DNA of 64,000 nt, taken from an uncultured Opitutia bacterium (GTDB lineage Bacteria; Verrucomicrobiota; Verrucomicrobiia; Opitutales; Opitutaceae). The notes under the pieces were generated by a model, which was given only the letters and a program-made list of their open reading frames with translations, was not told the origin of the DNA and ran no database searches. Made by a program: the position numbers and the translations under genes. Below are positions 53,833 to 64,000 of this stretch, one piece after another. Each line of letters opens with the position of its first letter. The stretch's first letter is position 1. The stretch covers positions 56,534 to 120,533 of the forward strand of contig CAIONS010000027.1 in NCBI GenBank assembly GCA_903859715.1, in the 5' to 3' direction.

Positions 53833-53948
53833 GGGTTCGCACATCGGGAATCGCAGTTCGAGGTCGATCGCCAGGCAATGCAGGCGCGAGGCTGAACCCG
53901 CTGGCTTTTACCCGAGCTGCGAGCTGCGAACTCCGAGCTGCGAACTAC
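53833..53948. repeat. Heptad-arm inverted repeat (GAGCTGC/GAACTCC)
   Basis: The right arm (53911-53948) runs GAGCTGC, GAGCTGC, GAACTCC, GAGCTGC, GAACTAC. The left arm GTTCGCACATCGGGAATCGC with AGTTCGAG (53836-53862) is its imperfect reverse complement. It lies between the convergent surface protein and gspF genes. Confidence 0.82.
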
Positions 53949-53976
53949 ACGCTCCGCCGCCCGCGTGCCGGCGGCC

Positions 53977-55212
53977 TCACCCCAGCTTGAAGCTGGAGCT
54001 GACCTTGAAGACGGCGCTGACGATGGCGAAGGCGATGAAGCCGACCACCACGAACACCGCCAGCAGCACGACGGTGGCGATGACGTTCACGAACAGATTG
54101 AGCTGGCCGGAAATGATGCGCTGATAGTTGCGGGCGACCTCGTGGAGGCTCGGCACGACATTGCCGGTGTTCTCGCCGACGGTCAGCCGGTCGAGCACCA
54201 GGTCGGGAAAGCAGCCCGTGCGACCCAGGGAGCTGGAGAGGGCCTCGCCCTCGACCACGCGGTCGGTCGCCTCGTGAAACGCCCGGCGGTGCACGCGGTT
54301 CGCGATCTGCCGCTCGGTCATGCGCAGCGCCTCGACCGCGGTGATGCCGTTGGCCAGCAGCACGCCGAGCGTCTGGCTGAACGCCAGCACGGTCTGCGAG
54401 ACGGCGAACGGGCCGATGAGCGGCAGCCGCAGCAGCCACGCATCGGTCGCGAGTCGCCCGGCCTCCGTCTGCCGCCAGCGCCAGAAGGAGATGCCCCCCA
54501 AGACCGCCGCGATCGCGATAAACGGGCCGTAGTGCAGGGCGAAATTGGCGCCGGCGACGAGGATCTTGGTGGAAAGCGGCAGCTCGCCATGGAGCGAATC
54601 GAAGAGCGTCTGCAGGCGCGGCAGCAGGAAGAACAGGAAGAACAGCACGAGGCCGCACGCCACGATGATCAGCAGCAGCGGGTAGGCGAGGGCGGTGAGG
54701 AGCTGGGCGCGGAGATCGCGCTGCTCGTTGAGATGCGCGATGAGCCGCTCCAGTGTATCACTGAGCGAGCCCGTGGCCTCGCCGGCCTGGATGAGGCTGA
54801 CGGTGGAGGCGTCGAACACCGCGGGAAACTCCCCCATTGCCCGGGAGAGCGGCGCGCCCTCGCTCAGGCGCTCCCACAACCCGCTGCTGAGCGTGCGCAG
54901 GCCCGGCTCCTTGATGCGCACCGAGAGCAACCTCACCGCCTCGCCGGCCGACATGCCGCTGGTGAGCAGATCGTGCAGGGCCTCGAGAAACGGCAGCCGG
55001 TGCTTGCGCGTGAGTTCGACGGGCGCCGTGCCGGCGCCGGCCGCGGCCTTGGCGGCCCGGCCGCCTCCGCTCCCGCCGGCTTCCTGGACCGAGACGACCT
55101 GCAGCCCGCGGGCGGCGAGGAGCCGGAGCGCGTCCTTGCGGTTCGGCGCCTCCAGGGCGTCAGCGATCGCCTTCCCGCTGCGGTCACGGGCGCTGTAGGT
55201 GAAACGGGGCAT
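53977..55212 (-). CDS. gspF: Type II secretion inner-membrane platform protein
   Basis: The 411-residue protein has two repeats of the T2SF domain, each with a membrane helix region (LLLIIVACGLVLFFLFFLLP; NVIATVVLLAVFVVVGFIAF). Motifs include FLEALHDLLTSGMSAGEAVR and VSLIQAGEATGSLSDTLERL. It forms the platform that contacts GspE. It is the last gene of the minus-strand gspD-E-F block. A PilC role is an alternative. Confidence 0.9.
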   Translation of the reverse strand: MPRFTYSARDRSGKAIADALEAPNRKDALRLLAARGLQVVSVQEAGGSGGGRAAKAAAGAGTAPVELTRKHRLPFLEALHDLLTSGMSAGEAVRLLSVRIKEPGLRTLSSGLWERLSEGAPLSRAMGEFPAVFDASTVSLIQAGEATGSLSDTLERLIAHLNEQRDLRAQLLTALAYPLLLIIVACGLVLFFLFFLLPRLQTLFDSLHGELPLSTKILVAGANFALHYGPFIAIAAVLGGISFWRWRQTEAGRLATDAWLLRLPLIGPFAVSQTVLAFSQTLGVLLANGITAVEALRMTERQIANRVHRRAFHEATDRVVEGEALSSSLGRTGCFPDLVLDRLTVGENTGNVVPSLHEVARNYQRIISGQLNLFVNVIATVVLLAVFVVVGFIAFAIVSAVFKVSSSFKLG

Positions 55213-55240
55213 CAGGAAAGCCGGCCGCCAAGCGGCCGGC

Positions 55241-55346
55241 GGAGTTGGGAAATGGGCGAGGGGAGATGGAAATGCTGAATCAAGGGAGCCGCCGCAGGCA
55301 GAGAGCAGGATTTCCAGCTACCCTCTGCAATCTTCCAATTTCCATG
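55241..55346. repeat. Heptad-arm inverted repeat between gspE and gspF
   Basis: The left arm has GAGTTGG, GAAATGG, GCGAGGG, GAGATGG. The right arm reverse complement has GAAATTG, GAAGATT, GCAGAGG, GTAGCTG with a small indel. It sits within the gspD-E-F operon and might set unequal levels of GspE and GspF. Confidence 0.75.
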
Positions 55347-55360
55347 CGGCGGAGCGCGCA

Positions 55361-57085
<1,725 letters not shown>

Positions 57086-57101
57086 GATGGCGGCGCGCGG
57101 C

Positions 57102-59171
57102 TTACTTGAACTTGTCCATCAAGCTGTCCTTCAGCTGCTTCGTCGGATCGATGAGATACTGGTTCACCTGGTCCTTGCTGGGGAGTTCGTTGATCTTTTT
57201 CTGGGTGTCGGCGGTGCTTTCCTCCGGGCGCAGGACGTGGGGCCGGATGAAGAGCAGCAGCTCGGTGCGCTCCGTGTCGTTGCTCCGGCCGCCGAGGAGC
57301 TGGCTGATGATCGGGATCTCAAAGAGAAATCCGAGCTTCGTGCGGGAGGTGCTGCGGGAGCTGCGCTGCAGGCCGCCGAGGACGATCATCTTGCCGTCAA
57401 CGACGGTCACGGAACCCGTGGCCTCGCGATGGCCGATGACGGGCTGCTGGTTGCCGTCGATGGTGACGTTGCTGATGACGTCGTCGACGGTCTGGTCGAC
57501 ATCGAGCTGGATGCTGCCGTCGTCGCCGATGAGCGGGGTGACCTTGAGCGTGATGCCGATGTCCTTGTAGGTAACCTGGGAGCTGGTGGAGAAACCGCTG
57601 GAAGTCGTGGTGGCGCCGGTGGTGGGCGTCGAGGTCGTGCCGGTGATGACGGGCTGCTGCTGCGTGACGGTCATCGTCGCCTGCTTGTTGTGCGTGGTGA
57701 CGATCGTCGGGGCGGACAGGATCTTGACCAGGTTCTTCGAACCGGTGTTGCCCAGCGCGGCTTGGAAGGCGAGGGGGTTGACGGTGCCGCCGGTGATCGC
57801 CCAACCGGCCACGCCGTAGTTGGAGGTATCGCCCGATGCGACCGTGTTGAAATTCGTGATGTGCGTGGCGCCGGCGGCGTTCTGGCCGATGGTCAGGTTC
57901 AGGGCGTTGATGCCGCTCGTGTCGGTGTCGCTGAGGGTGACCTCGGCGATGATCACCTCGATGCGGACCTGCGCCAGGACGATGTCGATCTTGCCCACCA
58001 GTTCGCGGATGAGGCGGATGTCATCCACGGTGCCGGAGACGATCACGGCGTTGCTGCGGTCGTCGGCGAGCACGGTGATCAGGCTGCTGAACTGGTTGGT
58101 GCTTTCGGAGAGGCTGGCGGCGATCGCGGGCGAGACGGCGTTGGGCGCCGCGGCCGGCTGGCCGGGAGCTGCGGGCTGGTTGGGTCGCACGGAGCCGGCG
58201 CCGGAGCTGCTGGACTTCTGGGTCGCGTTATTTTGTCCGGACACCAGCTGGCTGAGCAGGGAGGCGACATCCTTGGCGGTCGCGTGCTTCAGGTAGATGA
58301 TCTCGTTGCGGGTGTTGGGCTCGGCGACGGTATCGAGCTTGGCGATGATGTCGTCGAACACGGGGTACTGGCGAGGATCGGCGAGCAGGATGATCTGGTT
58401 GGTGCGGTCGTCGGCACTGTAGGTGGTCGCGGTGCCCAGCTGGGCCTGCAGCGGGCCCTGGAAGAGCAGGTGCAGCTTGTTGACGAGGTCGCTGGCCTTC
58501 GCGCCGCCGTGGAGCTGGTAGAATTTCGGGGAGAGCCCGTGCGCGTTGGGCTTGTCGAGCAGGCCGATCAGGTTCTCGACGCGCTGGAGATTGCTGATGC
58601 TGTCGGTGATCAGCACGGCGTTGGCCTTGTCGAGGGCGACGATGCCGTTGGCGACGCCGGGTGACATCATGGGCGCGATCTGCGGGACGAATTCATTGAC
58701 CCGGAGGAAATCGAGCTGGAAGAGCTTGGTGGCGATGCGGCCGCTGGCCGGCAGGCTGAGCGTGGAGCCGTCGATCATCTCGGGCGCCTCGGTCTTGACC
58801 TGGTTGAGCGCGACCACCTTCAGGAATTTGTCGCCGAGGGGCGAGACGGCGACGCCGTTCAGCGAGAGCAGCGTCTCGAGGGCGGTGATCACCTCGGATT
58901 TCGGCACCTGCTTGTTGAGCTTGAGCGTGTAGTTTGCCGTGGGCAGCGCCTGCGGGCGGAGAATGGTGCGGCCGGTGTAGATTTCGAGGGCGCCGAGGAC
59001 GGTGTCGATGTCGGCATCGGCCAGCTTGATGGGTCCGACGAGTTCTTCACTGCTGCCGGCGGGGGCGGGAGCGGCGGGGGTGGCGGCGGGCGGCGGGGTC
59101 TGGGCATTCGCGCTGAAGGCGGCAAGCAGCAGGCTGGCGGCGAGACTCAGGCGGAAAAAACGCAGGCTCAT
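57102..59171 (-). CDS. gspD: Type II secretion secretin
   Basis: The 689-residue outer-membrane channel has a signal peptide (FRLSLAASLLLAAFSANAQ) and a Pro/Ala linker. N-domains with secretin repeats follow (FLRVNEFVPQIAPMMSPGVA; IIYLKHATAKDVASLLSQLV). The secretin core has VEVIIAEVTLSDT-type sequence, ending VDGKMIVLGGLQRS and TELLLFIRPHVLRP. A Ser/Gly/Ala-rich stretch in the N3 loop (about 395-440) is typical. It heads the minus-strand block and is divergent from aroC. No gspC is seen. Confidence 0.93.
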   Translation of the reverse strand: MSLRFFRLSLAASLLLAAFSANAQTPPPAATPAAPAPAGSSEELVGPIKLADADIDTVLGALEIYTGRTILRPQALPTANYTLKLNKQVPKSEVITALETLLSLNGVAVSPLGDKFLKVVALNQVKTEAPEMIDGSTLSLPASGRIATKLFQLDFLRVNEFVPQIAPMMSPGVANGIVALDKANAVLITDSISNLQRVENLIGLLDKPNAHGLSPKFYQLHGGAKASDLVNKLHLLFQGPLQAQLGTATTYSADDRTNQIILLADPRQYPVFDDIIAKLDTVAEPNTRNEIIYLKHATAKDVASLLSQLVSGQNNATQKSSSSGAGSVRPNQPAAPGQPAAAPNAVSPAIAASLSESTNQFSSLITVLADDRSNAVIVSGTVDDIRLIRELVGKIDIVLAQVRIEVIIAEVTLSDTDTSGINALNLTIGQNAAGATHITNFNTVASGDTSNYGVAGWAITGGTVNPLAFQAALGNTGSKNLVKILSAPTIVTTHNKQATMTVTQQQPVITGTTSTPTTGATTTSSGFSTSSQVTYKDIGITLKVTPLIGDDGSIQLDVDQTVDDVISNVTIDGNQQPVIGHREATGSVTVVDGKMIVLGGLQRSSRSTSRTKLGFLFEIPIISQLLGGRSNDTERTELLLFIRPHVLRPEESTADTQKKINELPSKDQVNQYLIDPTKQLKDSLMDKFK

Positions 59172-59349
59172 GCAGGAGGGGACGGTGAAAGGTTGACCGG
59201 CCGGGCCGGGGAACGGTGATAAGAGGTGAAAGGCTCCGGGTTGTAAACGGTGATGTGCTATGACGGCACAGCAGTGGGAAAGTTGCCTAAATCGGGCCGG
59301 ATTTGCCGCTTGCCGGGTTCCGGTGCCCATCCAACGCTCCGGCCCCGCG

Positions 59350-60447
59350 ATGCCGAACAGCTTCGGAAAACTTTTCACCATCACCACCTGGGGCGAATCC
59401 CACGGGGCGGCTGTCGGCGTGGTCATCGATGGCTGTCCGCCGGGCCTGCCGATTTCCGCGGAGGAAATTCAGGTCGAGCTCGACCGCCGCCGGCCCGGGC
59501 AGAGCGATATCGTCACGCCGCGCAAGGAAGCGGACCGCGTGGAAATCCTCGCGGGCCTGTTCGAGGGCCGCACGATGGGCACGCCGATTTCGCTCCTGGT
59601 CCACAATTCCGACCAGCGCCCCGGCGCCTACGACGAGATGCGCGAGAAGTTCCGGCCGTCGCACGCCGACTACACCTATCAGGCCAAATACGGGGTGCGC
59701 GACCATCGCGGCGGCGGCCGCAGCTCCGCGCGCGAGACCATCGGTCGCGTCGCGGCCGGGGCCCTCGCGAAGAAAATCCTCACGCTGGCCGGCGGCGTGG
59801 AGACGCGGGCCTTTGTCACGCAGGTGCACGACATCGCGGTGCCCGCAGCCGCATTGGAAAAATTTCCCACCCTGGCCGAAGTCGAGGCGACGGCGGTGCG
59901 CTGTCCACATCCGGCGACGGCGGCGGCGATGATCGAGCGCATCAAGGCGGTGCGCAGCGAGGGCGATTCCGTGGGTGGCGTCATCGAGTGCCGCGTGCGC
60001 GGCGTGCCGCCCGGGCTGGGCGAACCGGTGTTCGACCGGCTGGAGGCCGACCTCGCGAAGGCGATGCTCTCACTGCCGGCCACGAAGGGCTTTGAAATCG
60101 GCAGCGGGTTTGCCGGCACGCGCCTGAAAGGCTCGGAGCACAATGACGCTTTTGAGTCGCGCGATGGCCGTATTCGCACCGTCACGAACCGCTCCGGCGG
60201 CGTGCAGGGCGGCATCAGCAACGGCGAGGAGCTGGACTTCCGCGTCGCCTTCAAGCCTACCGCCACGATTCTTCAGCCGCAGCAGACCGTCGACATCCAC
60301 GGGGCCGCGGCGGAGCTGGCCGCGCGGGGCCGCCACGATCCCTGTGTGCTCCCGCGGGCAGTGCCGATCGTCGAGGCGATGACGGCGCTGGTCCTGGTGG
60401 ACCACTGGCTGCGGCAGTCGGCGCAGAACGGGACGTTCAAGTTCTGA
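59350..60447 (+). CDS. aroC: Chorismate synthase
   Basis: The 365-residue FMN-dependent enzyme makes chorismate from EPSP at the end of the shikimate pathway. It has the three family signatures: [20 protein letters not shown] near the N-terminus, [20 protein letters not shown] at about 115-135, and NDAFESRDG with [20 protein letters not shown]. The ATG at 59350 starts on [15 protein letters not shown]. It is divergent from gspD across 178 nt. Confidence 0.96.
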   Translation: MPNSFGKLFTITTWGESHGAAVGVVIDGCPPGLPISAEEIQVELDRRRPGQSDIVTPRKEADRVEILAGLFEGRTMGTPISLLVHNSDQRPGAYDEMREKFRPSHADYTYQAKYGVRDHRGGGRSSARETIGRVAAGALAKKILTLAGGVETRAFVTQVHDIAVPAAALEKFPTLAEVEATAVRCPHPATAAAMIERIKAVRSEGDSVGGVIECRVRGVPPGLGEPVFDRLEADLAKAMLSLPATKGFEIGSGFAGTRLKGSEHNDAFESRDGRIRTVTNRSGGVQGGISNGEELDFRVAFKPTATILQPQQTVDIHGAAAELAARGRHDPCVLPRAVPIVEAMTALVLVDHWLRQSAQNGTFKF

Positions 60448-60458
60448 TTTGCCGGAAT

Positions 60459-60762
60459 GCAGGGCGGGGTCGCTGACGCTGCCGGGGCGTTACGAGAATA
60501 CTTTCCCGCGAATCAGCGCGAATCCGAACCCCAATCCGTTTTAACCACGGATTTCACGGATTCGATCTGGATAATACTTCCGGTTGGGGATCGATGGTTC
60601 TGAAAGTAATTTTATCCCTGCTCACTTGGGTTGGTTCGATCTCCGTGGTTTTTGCGAACGGATTTGGAGCCAGAGGGTTTGAGTTCCGGATCCGTGGCAT
60701 CCGTGAAATCCGTGGTTAAAAATTCCGGGACCGGAAAGGCGGGGTCAGCGACCCCGCTCTAC
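60459..60762. repeat. Nested inverted repeats filling the aroC downstream gap
   Basis: The outer pair is GCAGGGCGGGGTCGCTGAC (60459-60477) and GGTCAGCGACCCCGCTCTAC (60743-60762). The inner pair is TTTTAACCACGGATTTCACG (60539) and the sequence ending GTGAAATCCGTGGTTAAAAA (60722). A CGCGAATCAGCGCGAATCC segment lies near 60508. One family seems to have inserted inside another. No gene is visible in the 377-nt gap. Confidence 0.82.
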
Positions 60763-60824
60763 ACCGGACTTTTCCCGGAAAGTTGCATCTTCGCGCCCTT
60801 CGTGTTCTTCGTGGTGAAAATCGC

Positions 60825-61574
60825 ATGTCTGACAAACCCCTTGTTTACCTGATTCTGGGTGCGGCCGGCTCCGGCCGGCGCGAAGTGCTGGCCGATCTCA
60901 TCGAGGGCGGACTGGCGGAGAGTGACCGCGCGGCGGTCATGCTGTCGGCCGACGAGGCGCCCTCGGACTTTGATGCGAAGCTGCCCGGGCTCGCGCGGTG
61001 GACGTGGCAGGACGAGTTCATCATCGCCACGCTGCCGGCGGAGGCGACGTACGTGTTTTTTGTCACCGACGGCCGGCGCAACCCGGTGGAGCAGCTCGAC
61101 ACGCTCAAGACCTGGCTGGAGGCGCAGGGCGCGGAGCTCGCGCGCATCCTCTGCATTGTGAACTGCCAGCTGGCGGAAAAGCATCTGCCGCTGCTCGCGT
61201 GGTTCGAGGCCTGCGTGCATTTCTCCGATGTCGTGCTGCTCACGCGCCGCGAAGGCGTGGCCAACAAGTGGCTGAGCGAGTTCCGCGCGCATTTTGACGG
61301 CCAGTTTTATCCCTGCCTCTTCGAGCTCGTGAAGGCGGGCCGCGTGAAGAATCCCGCGCTCGTGCTGGATCCGCTGGCGCGCCGGATGACGCATGCCTTC
61401 GACGCGGAGCAGGACTGGATCTTCACCGACGCGGAAGGTGAGGAAATCGAGGAAGACGAGGAAACGGAAGGCGACGAGGAAGTCGAAGCCACGCAAGCGG
61501 AAGACCCTTACTTCGTCCGCGATGCCACGCACCGCCGCGTGAAGAAAATCCCGGACATCACGAAGTTCCTGTAG
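60825..61574 (+). CDS. Putative P-loop NTPase-like protein, unknown function
   Basis: The 249-residue product starts MSDKPLVYLILGAAGSGRRE, resembling a P-loop (GAAGSGRR) although the usual GK[ST] lysine is replaced. It continues with VMLSADEAPSDF, RARWTWQDEFIIATL-like beta/alpha units and ARILCIVNCQLAEKHLPLLA. The general pattern recalls G3E/CobW-type GTPases without their metal motif. The C-terminal 60 residues are very acidic (GEEIEEDEETEGDEEVEA). Function is unknown. The sequence just before the ATG is a repeat arm. Confidence 0.65.
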   Translation: MSDKPLVYLILGAAGSGRREVLADLIEGGLAESDRAAVMLSADEAPSDFDAKLPGLARWTWQDEFIIATLPAEATYVFFVTDGRRNPVEQLDTLKTWLEAQGAELARILCIVNCQLAEKHLPLLAWFEACVHFSDVVLLTRREGVANKWLSEFRAHFDGQFYPCLFELVKAGRVKNPALVLDPLARRMTHAFDAEQDWIFTDAEGEEIEEDEETEGDEEVEATQAEDPYFVRDATHRRVKKIPDITKFL

Positions 61575-61589
61575 CAGGAGCCGGGAACC

Positions 61590-61762
61590 AGTAGCAGCCG
61601 ACGTAAGGAGGCTGGGGTTTGATCTCGGCCACGAAGCCGATCTGATTTTGGCCACAAAAGGCACAAAGGCGCTGCGGCTCCGGCTCAAATGTCCCGCGCG
61701 CCTATAGGCTCAATGGAGACTCCTTCGTAGCCCCCGAAACCTTGTGCCTCTTCGTGGCCAAC
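61590..61762. repeat. Repeat region: GTAGCAGCC arm plus copy B of the TTGGCCACAAA family
   Basis: GTAGCAGCCGACGTAAGGAG with GCTGG sits at 61592-61615. Copy B follows: TTGGCCACAAAAGGCAC (61648) pairs with GTGCCTCTTCGTGGCCAA (61744-61761). The interior CGCGCGCCTATAGGCTCAAT and GGAGACTCCTTCGTAGCC matches copy A at 22739-22861 in inverted orientation. Confidence 0.82.
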
Positions 61763-61806
61763 CTTCCGGGTTTGGATGGCTTCGCGGGAATTACCCTGAC
61801 GCCGAT

Positions 61807-62307
61807 CTAGCGGCGGCTCCGGATGAGCACACCCGCGTTGTAGGCGATGTAATAGCCGGCGGTCAGACCGACCGTGAGCAGTGTCAGCGGGCTCTGCATG
61901 AGGGCGGGCGAGGACGACAGGAGGGCATCGTCGGAGAAATAAAGCACGCCGATGCGGTAGAGGATGCGTCCCGCGAGCAGCAGCGAAAGCCCCACGCCGA
62001 TGTAGGTGTTGGGCGTGTAGAAATGCGGTCCGCCCTGATTGATTTCGAACTGCGTGAGGTGCAGACCGATCAACGCGAGCAGGCCGCCGAGGACGAGACC
62101 GCCGCCGATTCCCGCCAGCAGGTGCGGCACCGCGAACGACACGGCGAGGAGCAGCACGGCGATCAGGCCGAAAATGACGATGCCCGTGACCAGGCGGCTC
62201 GCGTGCAGCGGTTGCCGGCCCACGTTGCGATGAAAGCGGCGGTACATGCGCCAGGCGAACCACGGGAGGAGCAGGGCGGGAATCAGGTTCCGGGTGGAGG
62301 CGGGCAT
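61807..62307 (-). CDS. Multi-spanning membrane protein (CcdC/DUF1453-like)
   Basis: The 166-residue protein has four to five hydrophobic segments (LVTGIVIFGLIAVLLLAVSF; LLAGIGGGLVLGGLLALIGL; YIGVGLSLLLAGRILYRIGV). The layout and the PNTYIGVGLSLLLAGRILYR segment recall CcdC/DUF1453-type proteins. Function is not established. Confidence 0.65.
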   Translation of the reverse strand: MPASTRNLIPALLLPWFAWRMYRRFHRNVGRQPLHASRLVTGIVIFGLIAVLLLAVSFAVPHLLAGIGGGLVLGGLLALIGLHLTQFEINQGGPHFYTPNTYIGVGLSLLLAGRILYRIGVLYFSDDALLSSSPALMQSPLTLLTVGLTAGYYIAYNAGVLIRSRR

Positions 62308-62315
62308 GGGTGGGG

Positions 62316-62428
62316 AGGCTGTGGGTTGGAGGCTTTAGGCGCGAAGCTGTAAGCGTTAGGCGGAAGGCTGGGATAGCGGTACGGACGTTTGGCTTAAAGC
62401 TTAACGCTTACAGCCTATCGCTGCGCGC
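62316..62428. repeat. Heptad-arm inverted repeat (TAAGCGT/TAGGCGG)
   Basis: The left arm runs GAGGCTG, TGGGTTG, GAGGCTT, TAGGCGC, GAAGCTG, TAAGCGT, TAGGCGG, AAGGCTG. The right arm (62391-62428) contains AGCTTAA, CGCTTAC, AGCCTAT, CGCTGCG. The shared core is GCTGTAAGCGTTA. Confidence 0.8.
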
Positions 62429-62438
62429 AACACGCGCC

Positions 62439-63077
62439 TCATTTCACCGCGGCGACGGCGGCGACGAACGCCTTGGCGCGGGCGGTGATCGCGGCCCAGT
62501 TTTTTTCCTTCAGGGACTTGGCCTCGACGAGCGAACTGCCGGCGGCGGTCGCGAACGCGCCGACGCGGATGTACTCGCCGACGGTCTCGGGGGTCACGCC
62601 GCCGGTGGGCACGAGCTCGATCTGCGGGAAGGGGGCCTTGACGGACTTGATGTAGGCGGGGCCGAAGAACTCGGCGGGAAACACCTTGGCGGCGTCGGCG
62701 CCGGCTTCCCACGCCTGGAGGATCTCGGTCGGCGTGAAGGCGCCGCTGAAGACCGGCACGCTGTAGCGACGGCAGAGGGTGATGACCTCGGGGCGGAGGG
62801 CGGGGGTGACGATGAATTTTGCCCCGGCGAGGATGCCGGCGCGGGCGGTCTCGGGATCGAGGACGGTGCCGAGGCCGAAGAGGAAATCGGGGAGTTCGCT
62901 GGTCGCCTTCTCGAGCATGCGAATGGCGCCAGGCGTGGTCATGGTGAGCTCGATGCTCGTGAGGCCGCCATCGGCGAGGGCCTTGGCGCAATCGAGGAGA
63001 CCGTCGGGATTATCGGCGCGGATGAGGGCGATGACCTTCTCGGCTTTGATCTTGGCGAGGACGGCGTCTTTTTTCAT
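62439..63077 (-). CDS. eda: KDPG/KHG aldolase
   Basis: The 212-residue class I aldolase has the catalytic region SIELTMTTPGAIRMLEKAT, FGLGTVLDPETARAGILAGA, FIVTPALRPEV, the lysine in GADAAKVFPAEFFGPAYIKS and LVPTGGVTPETVGEYI. It cleaves 2-keto-3-deoxy-6-phosphogluconate or 4-hydroxy-2-oxoglutarate to pyruvate plus an aldehyde. The Entner-Doudoroff partner edd and uronate genes are not adjacent. Confidence 0.9.
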   Translation of the reverse strand: MKKDAVLAKIKAEKVIALIRADNPDGLLDCAKALADGGLTSIELTMTTPGAIRMLEKATSELPDFLFGLGTVLDPETARAGILAGAKFIVTPALRPEVITLCRRYSVPVFSGAFTPTEILQAWEAGADAAKVFPAEFFGPAYIKSVKAPFPQIELVPTGGVTPETVGEYIRVGAFATAAGSSLVEAKSLKEKNWAAITARAKAFVAAVAAVK

Positions 63078-63135
63078 GGGCGGAGAGTATATAGGGCCGG
63101 CGGCCGGTGAAGGGAATCCCCTTTTTGGCGGGGGA

Positions 63136-63300
63136 GATCCTTGAATCTGGAACTCTGGAACTCAGGGACGGAGAAGAGGAATGAGGCGGAGGGCGAACTT
63201 CCGGAAATTTAACACGGAGGTCACCGAGGGCGCAGAGAAAGTCTGTGGTGCGAGGAAAATGGACCTGAGTTCGAGAGTTCCAGATTCAATCCTTCAGGGC
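63136..63300. repeat. Inverted repeat, CTTGAATCTGGAACTCTGG family
   Basis: CTTGAATCTGGAACTCTGGA at 63139 pairs with the right arm ACTCGAACTCTCAAGG-type sequence, read on the plus strand as GAGTTCGAGAGTTCCAGATT (63267-63286). The arm shows an 8-nt unit (TCTGGAAC). The interior has AACACGGAGGTCACCGAGGG (63213), a motif of another dispersed type. It lies in the promoter gap of the eda gene. Confidence 0.8.
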
Positions 63301-63367
63301 GGCTGGCTTCCTGCTCAATTTACTTGCTCCGGGGGCGCCGGGTGTGTCTTTTGCCCGTCCCGCTAAT

Positions 63368-63452
63368 GCCCGGGTGGTGGAATTGGTAGACACGCAGGTC
63401 TCAGAAGCCTGTGCCTAAAAGCGTGGGGGTTCGAGTCCCCCCTCGGGCACCA
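63368..63452 (+). tRNA. tRNA-Leu (anticodon CAG)
   Basis: The acceptor stem GCCCGGG (63368-63374) pairs with CTCGGGC (63442-63448). The anticodon CAG lies at 63402-63404 in loop CTCAGAA. A long variable arm (TGCCTAAAAGCGT) fits a class II tRNA. The T loop is GTTCGAGTC, and CCA is encoded at 63450-63452. It reads CUG. Confidence 0.95.
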
Positions 63453-63925
63453 TCTCAAGAAAATTCTCCGTCAACGAACGCCCTTCCGAGTGAACGGCGG
63501 GTTAAGTCATAGCCTGACGGCCGGGAATTTTAGGACAAGGCGTTACTTGGTATCTTTACCGAATTTCAGCCAAAATGGGCCTATAGATGGTGAACGATGG
63601 TGAAATGGATGCATTGCCAGTGCATGAGTTGGGTGCGACTAGCGGGAGGGCAGAACCTTAGCTGACTCGTTGATTTTACGTAGACGAAATTTGCCTAGGA
63701 ATTGACCCTCTACCTCTAATTCTGAGGGCGATTTATTCCGAGCGAACGAGAAGCTAAGTACCAATATTGATTCTCTCGGTAATTTCTCGCAGCGGAGCCT
63801 TTGATGGTTGGTGAAGGCCTTATTGGTCTGGGTCTCGATGACCATTGCATCATCCTTCCTGACGTGATCCCGCTTATTCGGGCCGCTTGAAGAGTCGGTC
63901 TGGGCCCCTAAAAAGGACCCAGACC
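63453..63925. other. AT-richer gap between tRNA-Leu and an IS3-type element
   Basis: This 473-nt stretch has lower GC than the rest. A 68-codon minus frame (63639-63845) has no recognisable features and I do not count it as a gene. GGTCTGGG (63897) and CCCAGACC (63918-63925) form a perfect 8-bp inverted repeat just before the transposase start, which may be part of the insertion sequence end. Confidence 0.5.
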
Positions 63926-64000
63926 ATGAAAGGAAAACGCTACAAGACCGAAGACAAAGTCCGCCTCCTGCGGGAGGTGGACGGAGGGAAGAGCATCGTG
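63926..64000 (+). mobile_element. Start of an IS3-family transposase OrfA, cut by the window edge
   Basis: The 25 visible codons read MKGKRYKTEDKVRLLREVDG and then GKSIV. They match the helix-turn-helix N-terminus of IS3-family OrfA (KRYxxExKxxxLREVxxGKSIxE). The rest is outside the window. The element lies about 470 nt after tRNA-Leu. Only the family level is supported. Confidence 0.72.

Noticed and set aside
63639..63845. 68-codon minus-strand frame near the right edge
   Set aside because: No domain, no ribosome site and no membrane or signal segment; it lies in AT-rich sequence beside an insertion sequence.

Overview
The window looks like chromosome of a high-GC member of the Verrucomicrobiota, most likely Opitutaceae. 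Support for this comes from the short lone ribosomal protein S18, the Ig-domain surface protein with repeats typical of that family, the type II secretion/pseudopilin set, and gaps filled with inverted-repeat elements. Taxonomy is inferred from gene style, not from a marker search.

Layout. 1-2.3 kb: the end of sdhA, a four-helix-bundle (S23/IVP-type) gene, then sdhB. 2.5-14.6 kb: small membrane and lipoproteins, lysA, a phytanoyl-CoA dioxygenase-like gene, gpsA, two large transporters, a sugar isomerase-like TIM barrel, and a minus-strand trio (EamA exporter, CTP-synthase-related amidotransferase, GNAT). 14.8-20.3 kb: a cysteine-rich orphan and a phosphorelay (NarL-type regulator, HPt protein, hybrid PAS kinase). 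20.4-30.3 kb: a TIM barrel, a DUF4864-like protein, a two-domain VOC protein, two tandem PilT ATPases, a lipoprotein, a DEAD-box helicase and katG. 30.6-36 kb: a GH4 glycosidase, then an arsenic operon (arsR, arsC, DUF6428-like, ACR3 pump, arsN1-like acetyltransferase) and a HAD phosphatase. 36.2-41.2 kb: hisC, Sua5, rpsR, a polytopic membrane protein and tRNA-Arg(CCT). 41.2-43.1 kb: an S9 peptidase of visibly lower GC beside that tRNA. 43.3-59.2 kb: a type II secretion locus in two opposed blocks (G-H-I-J-K-L-M on plus, D-E-F on minus) separated by a DUF3570/ApbE/TlpA/DUF4266 cluster and an Ig-domain surface protein. 59.3-64 kb: aroC, a P-loop-like protein, a membrane protein, a KDPG aldolase, tRNA-Leu(CAG) and the start of an IS3-type element.

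The most striking signal is not a gene. More than twenty intergenic gaps hold imperfect inverted repeats. In many of them each arm is a run of degenerate 7-nt units, with a different heptamer in different elements but the same architecture. The four-helix-bundle gene between sdhA and sdhB has weakly matching inverted flanks of similar style and could be a gene-carrying version. In four places the repeats have become part of genes: the prepilin leaders of the GspH- and GspJ-like proteins, the signal peptide of a TlpA-like thioredoxin, and the start region of Sua5.

Working together: the pseudopilins, secretin, ATPase and platform protein should form a secretion machine. ApbE, the thioredoxin, the DUF3570 porin-like protein and the DUF4266 lipoprotein look like one envelope redox module. 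The arsenic genes form a complete inducible detoxification unit with a visible operator.
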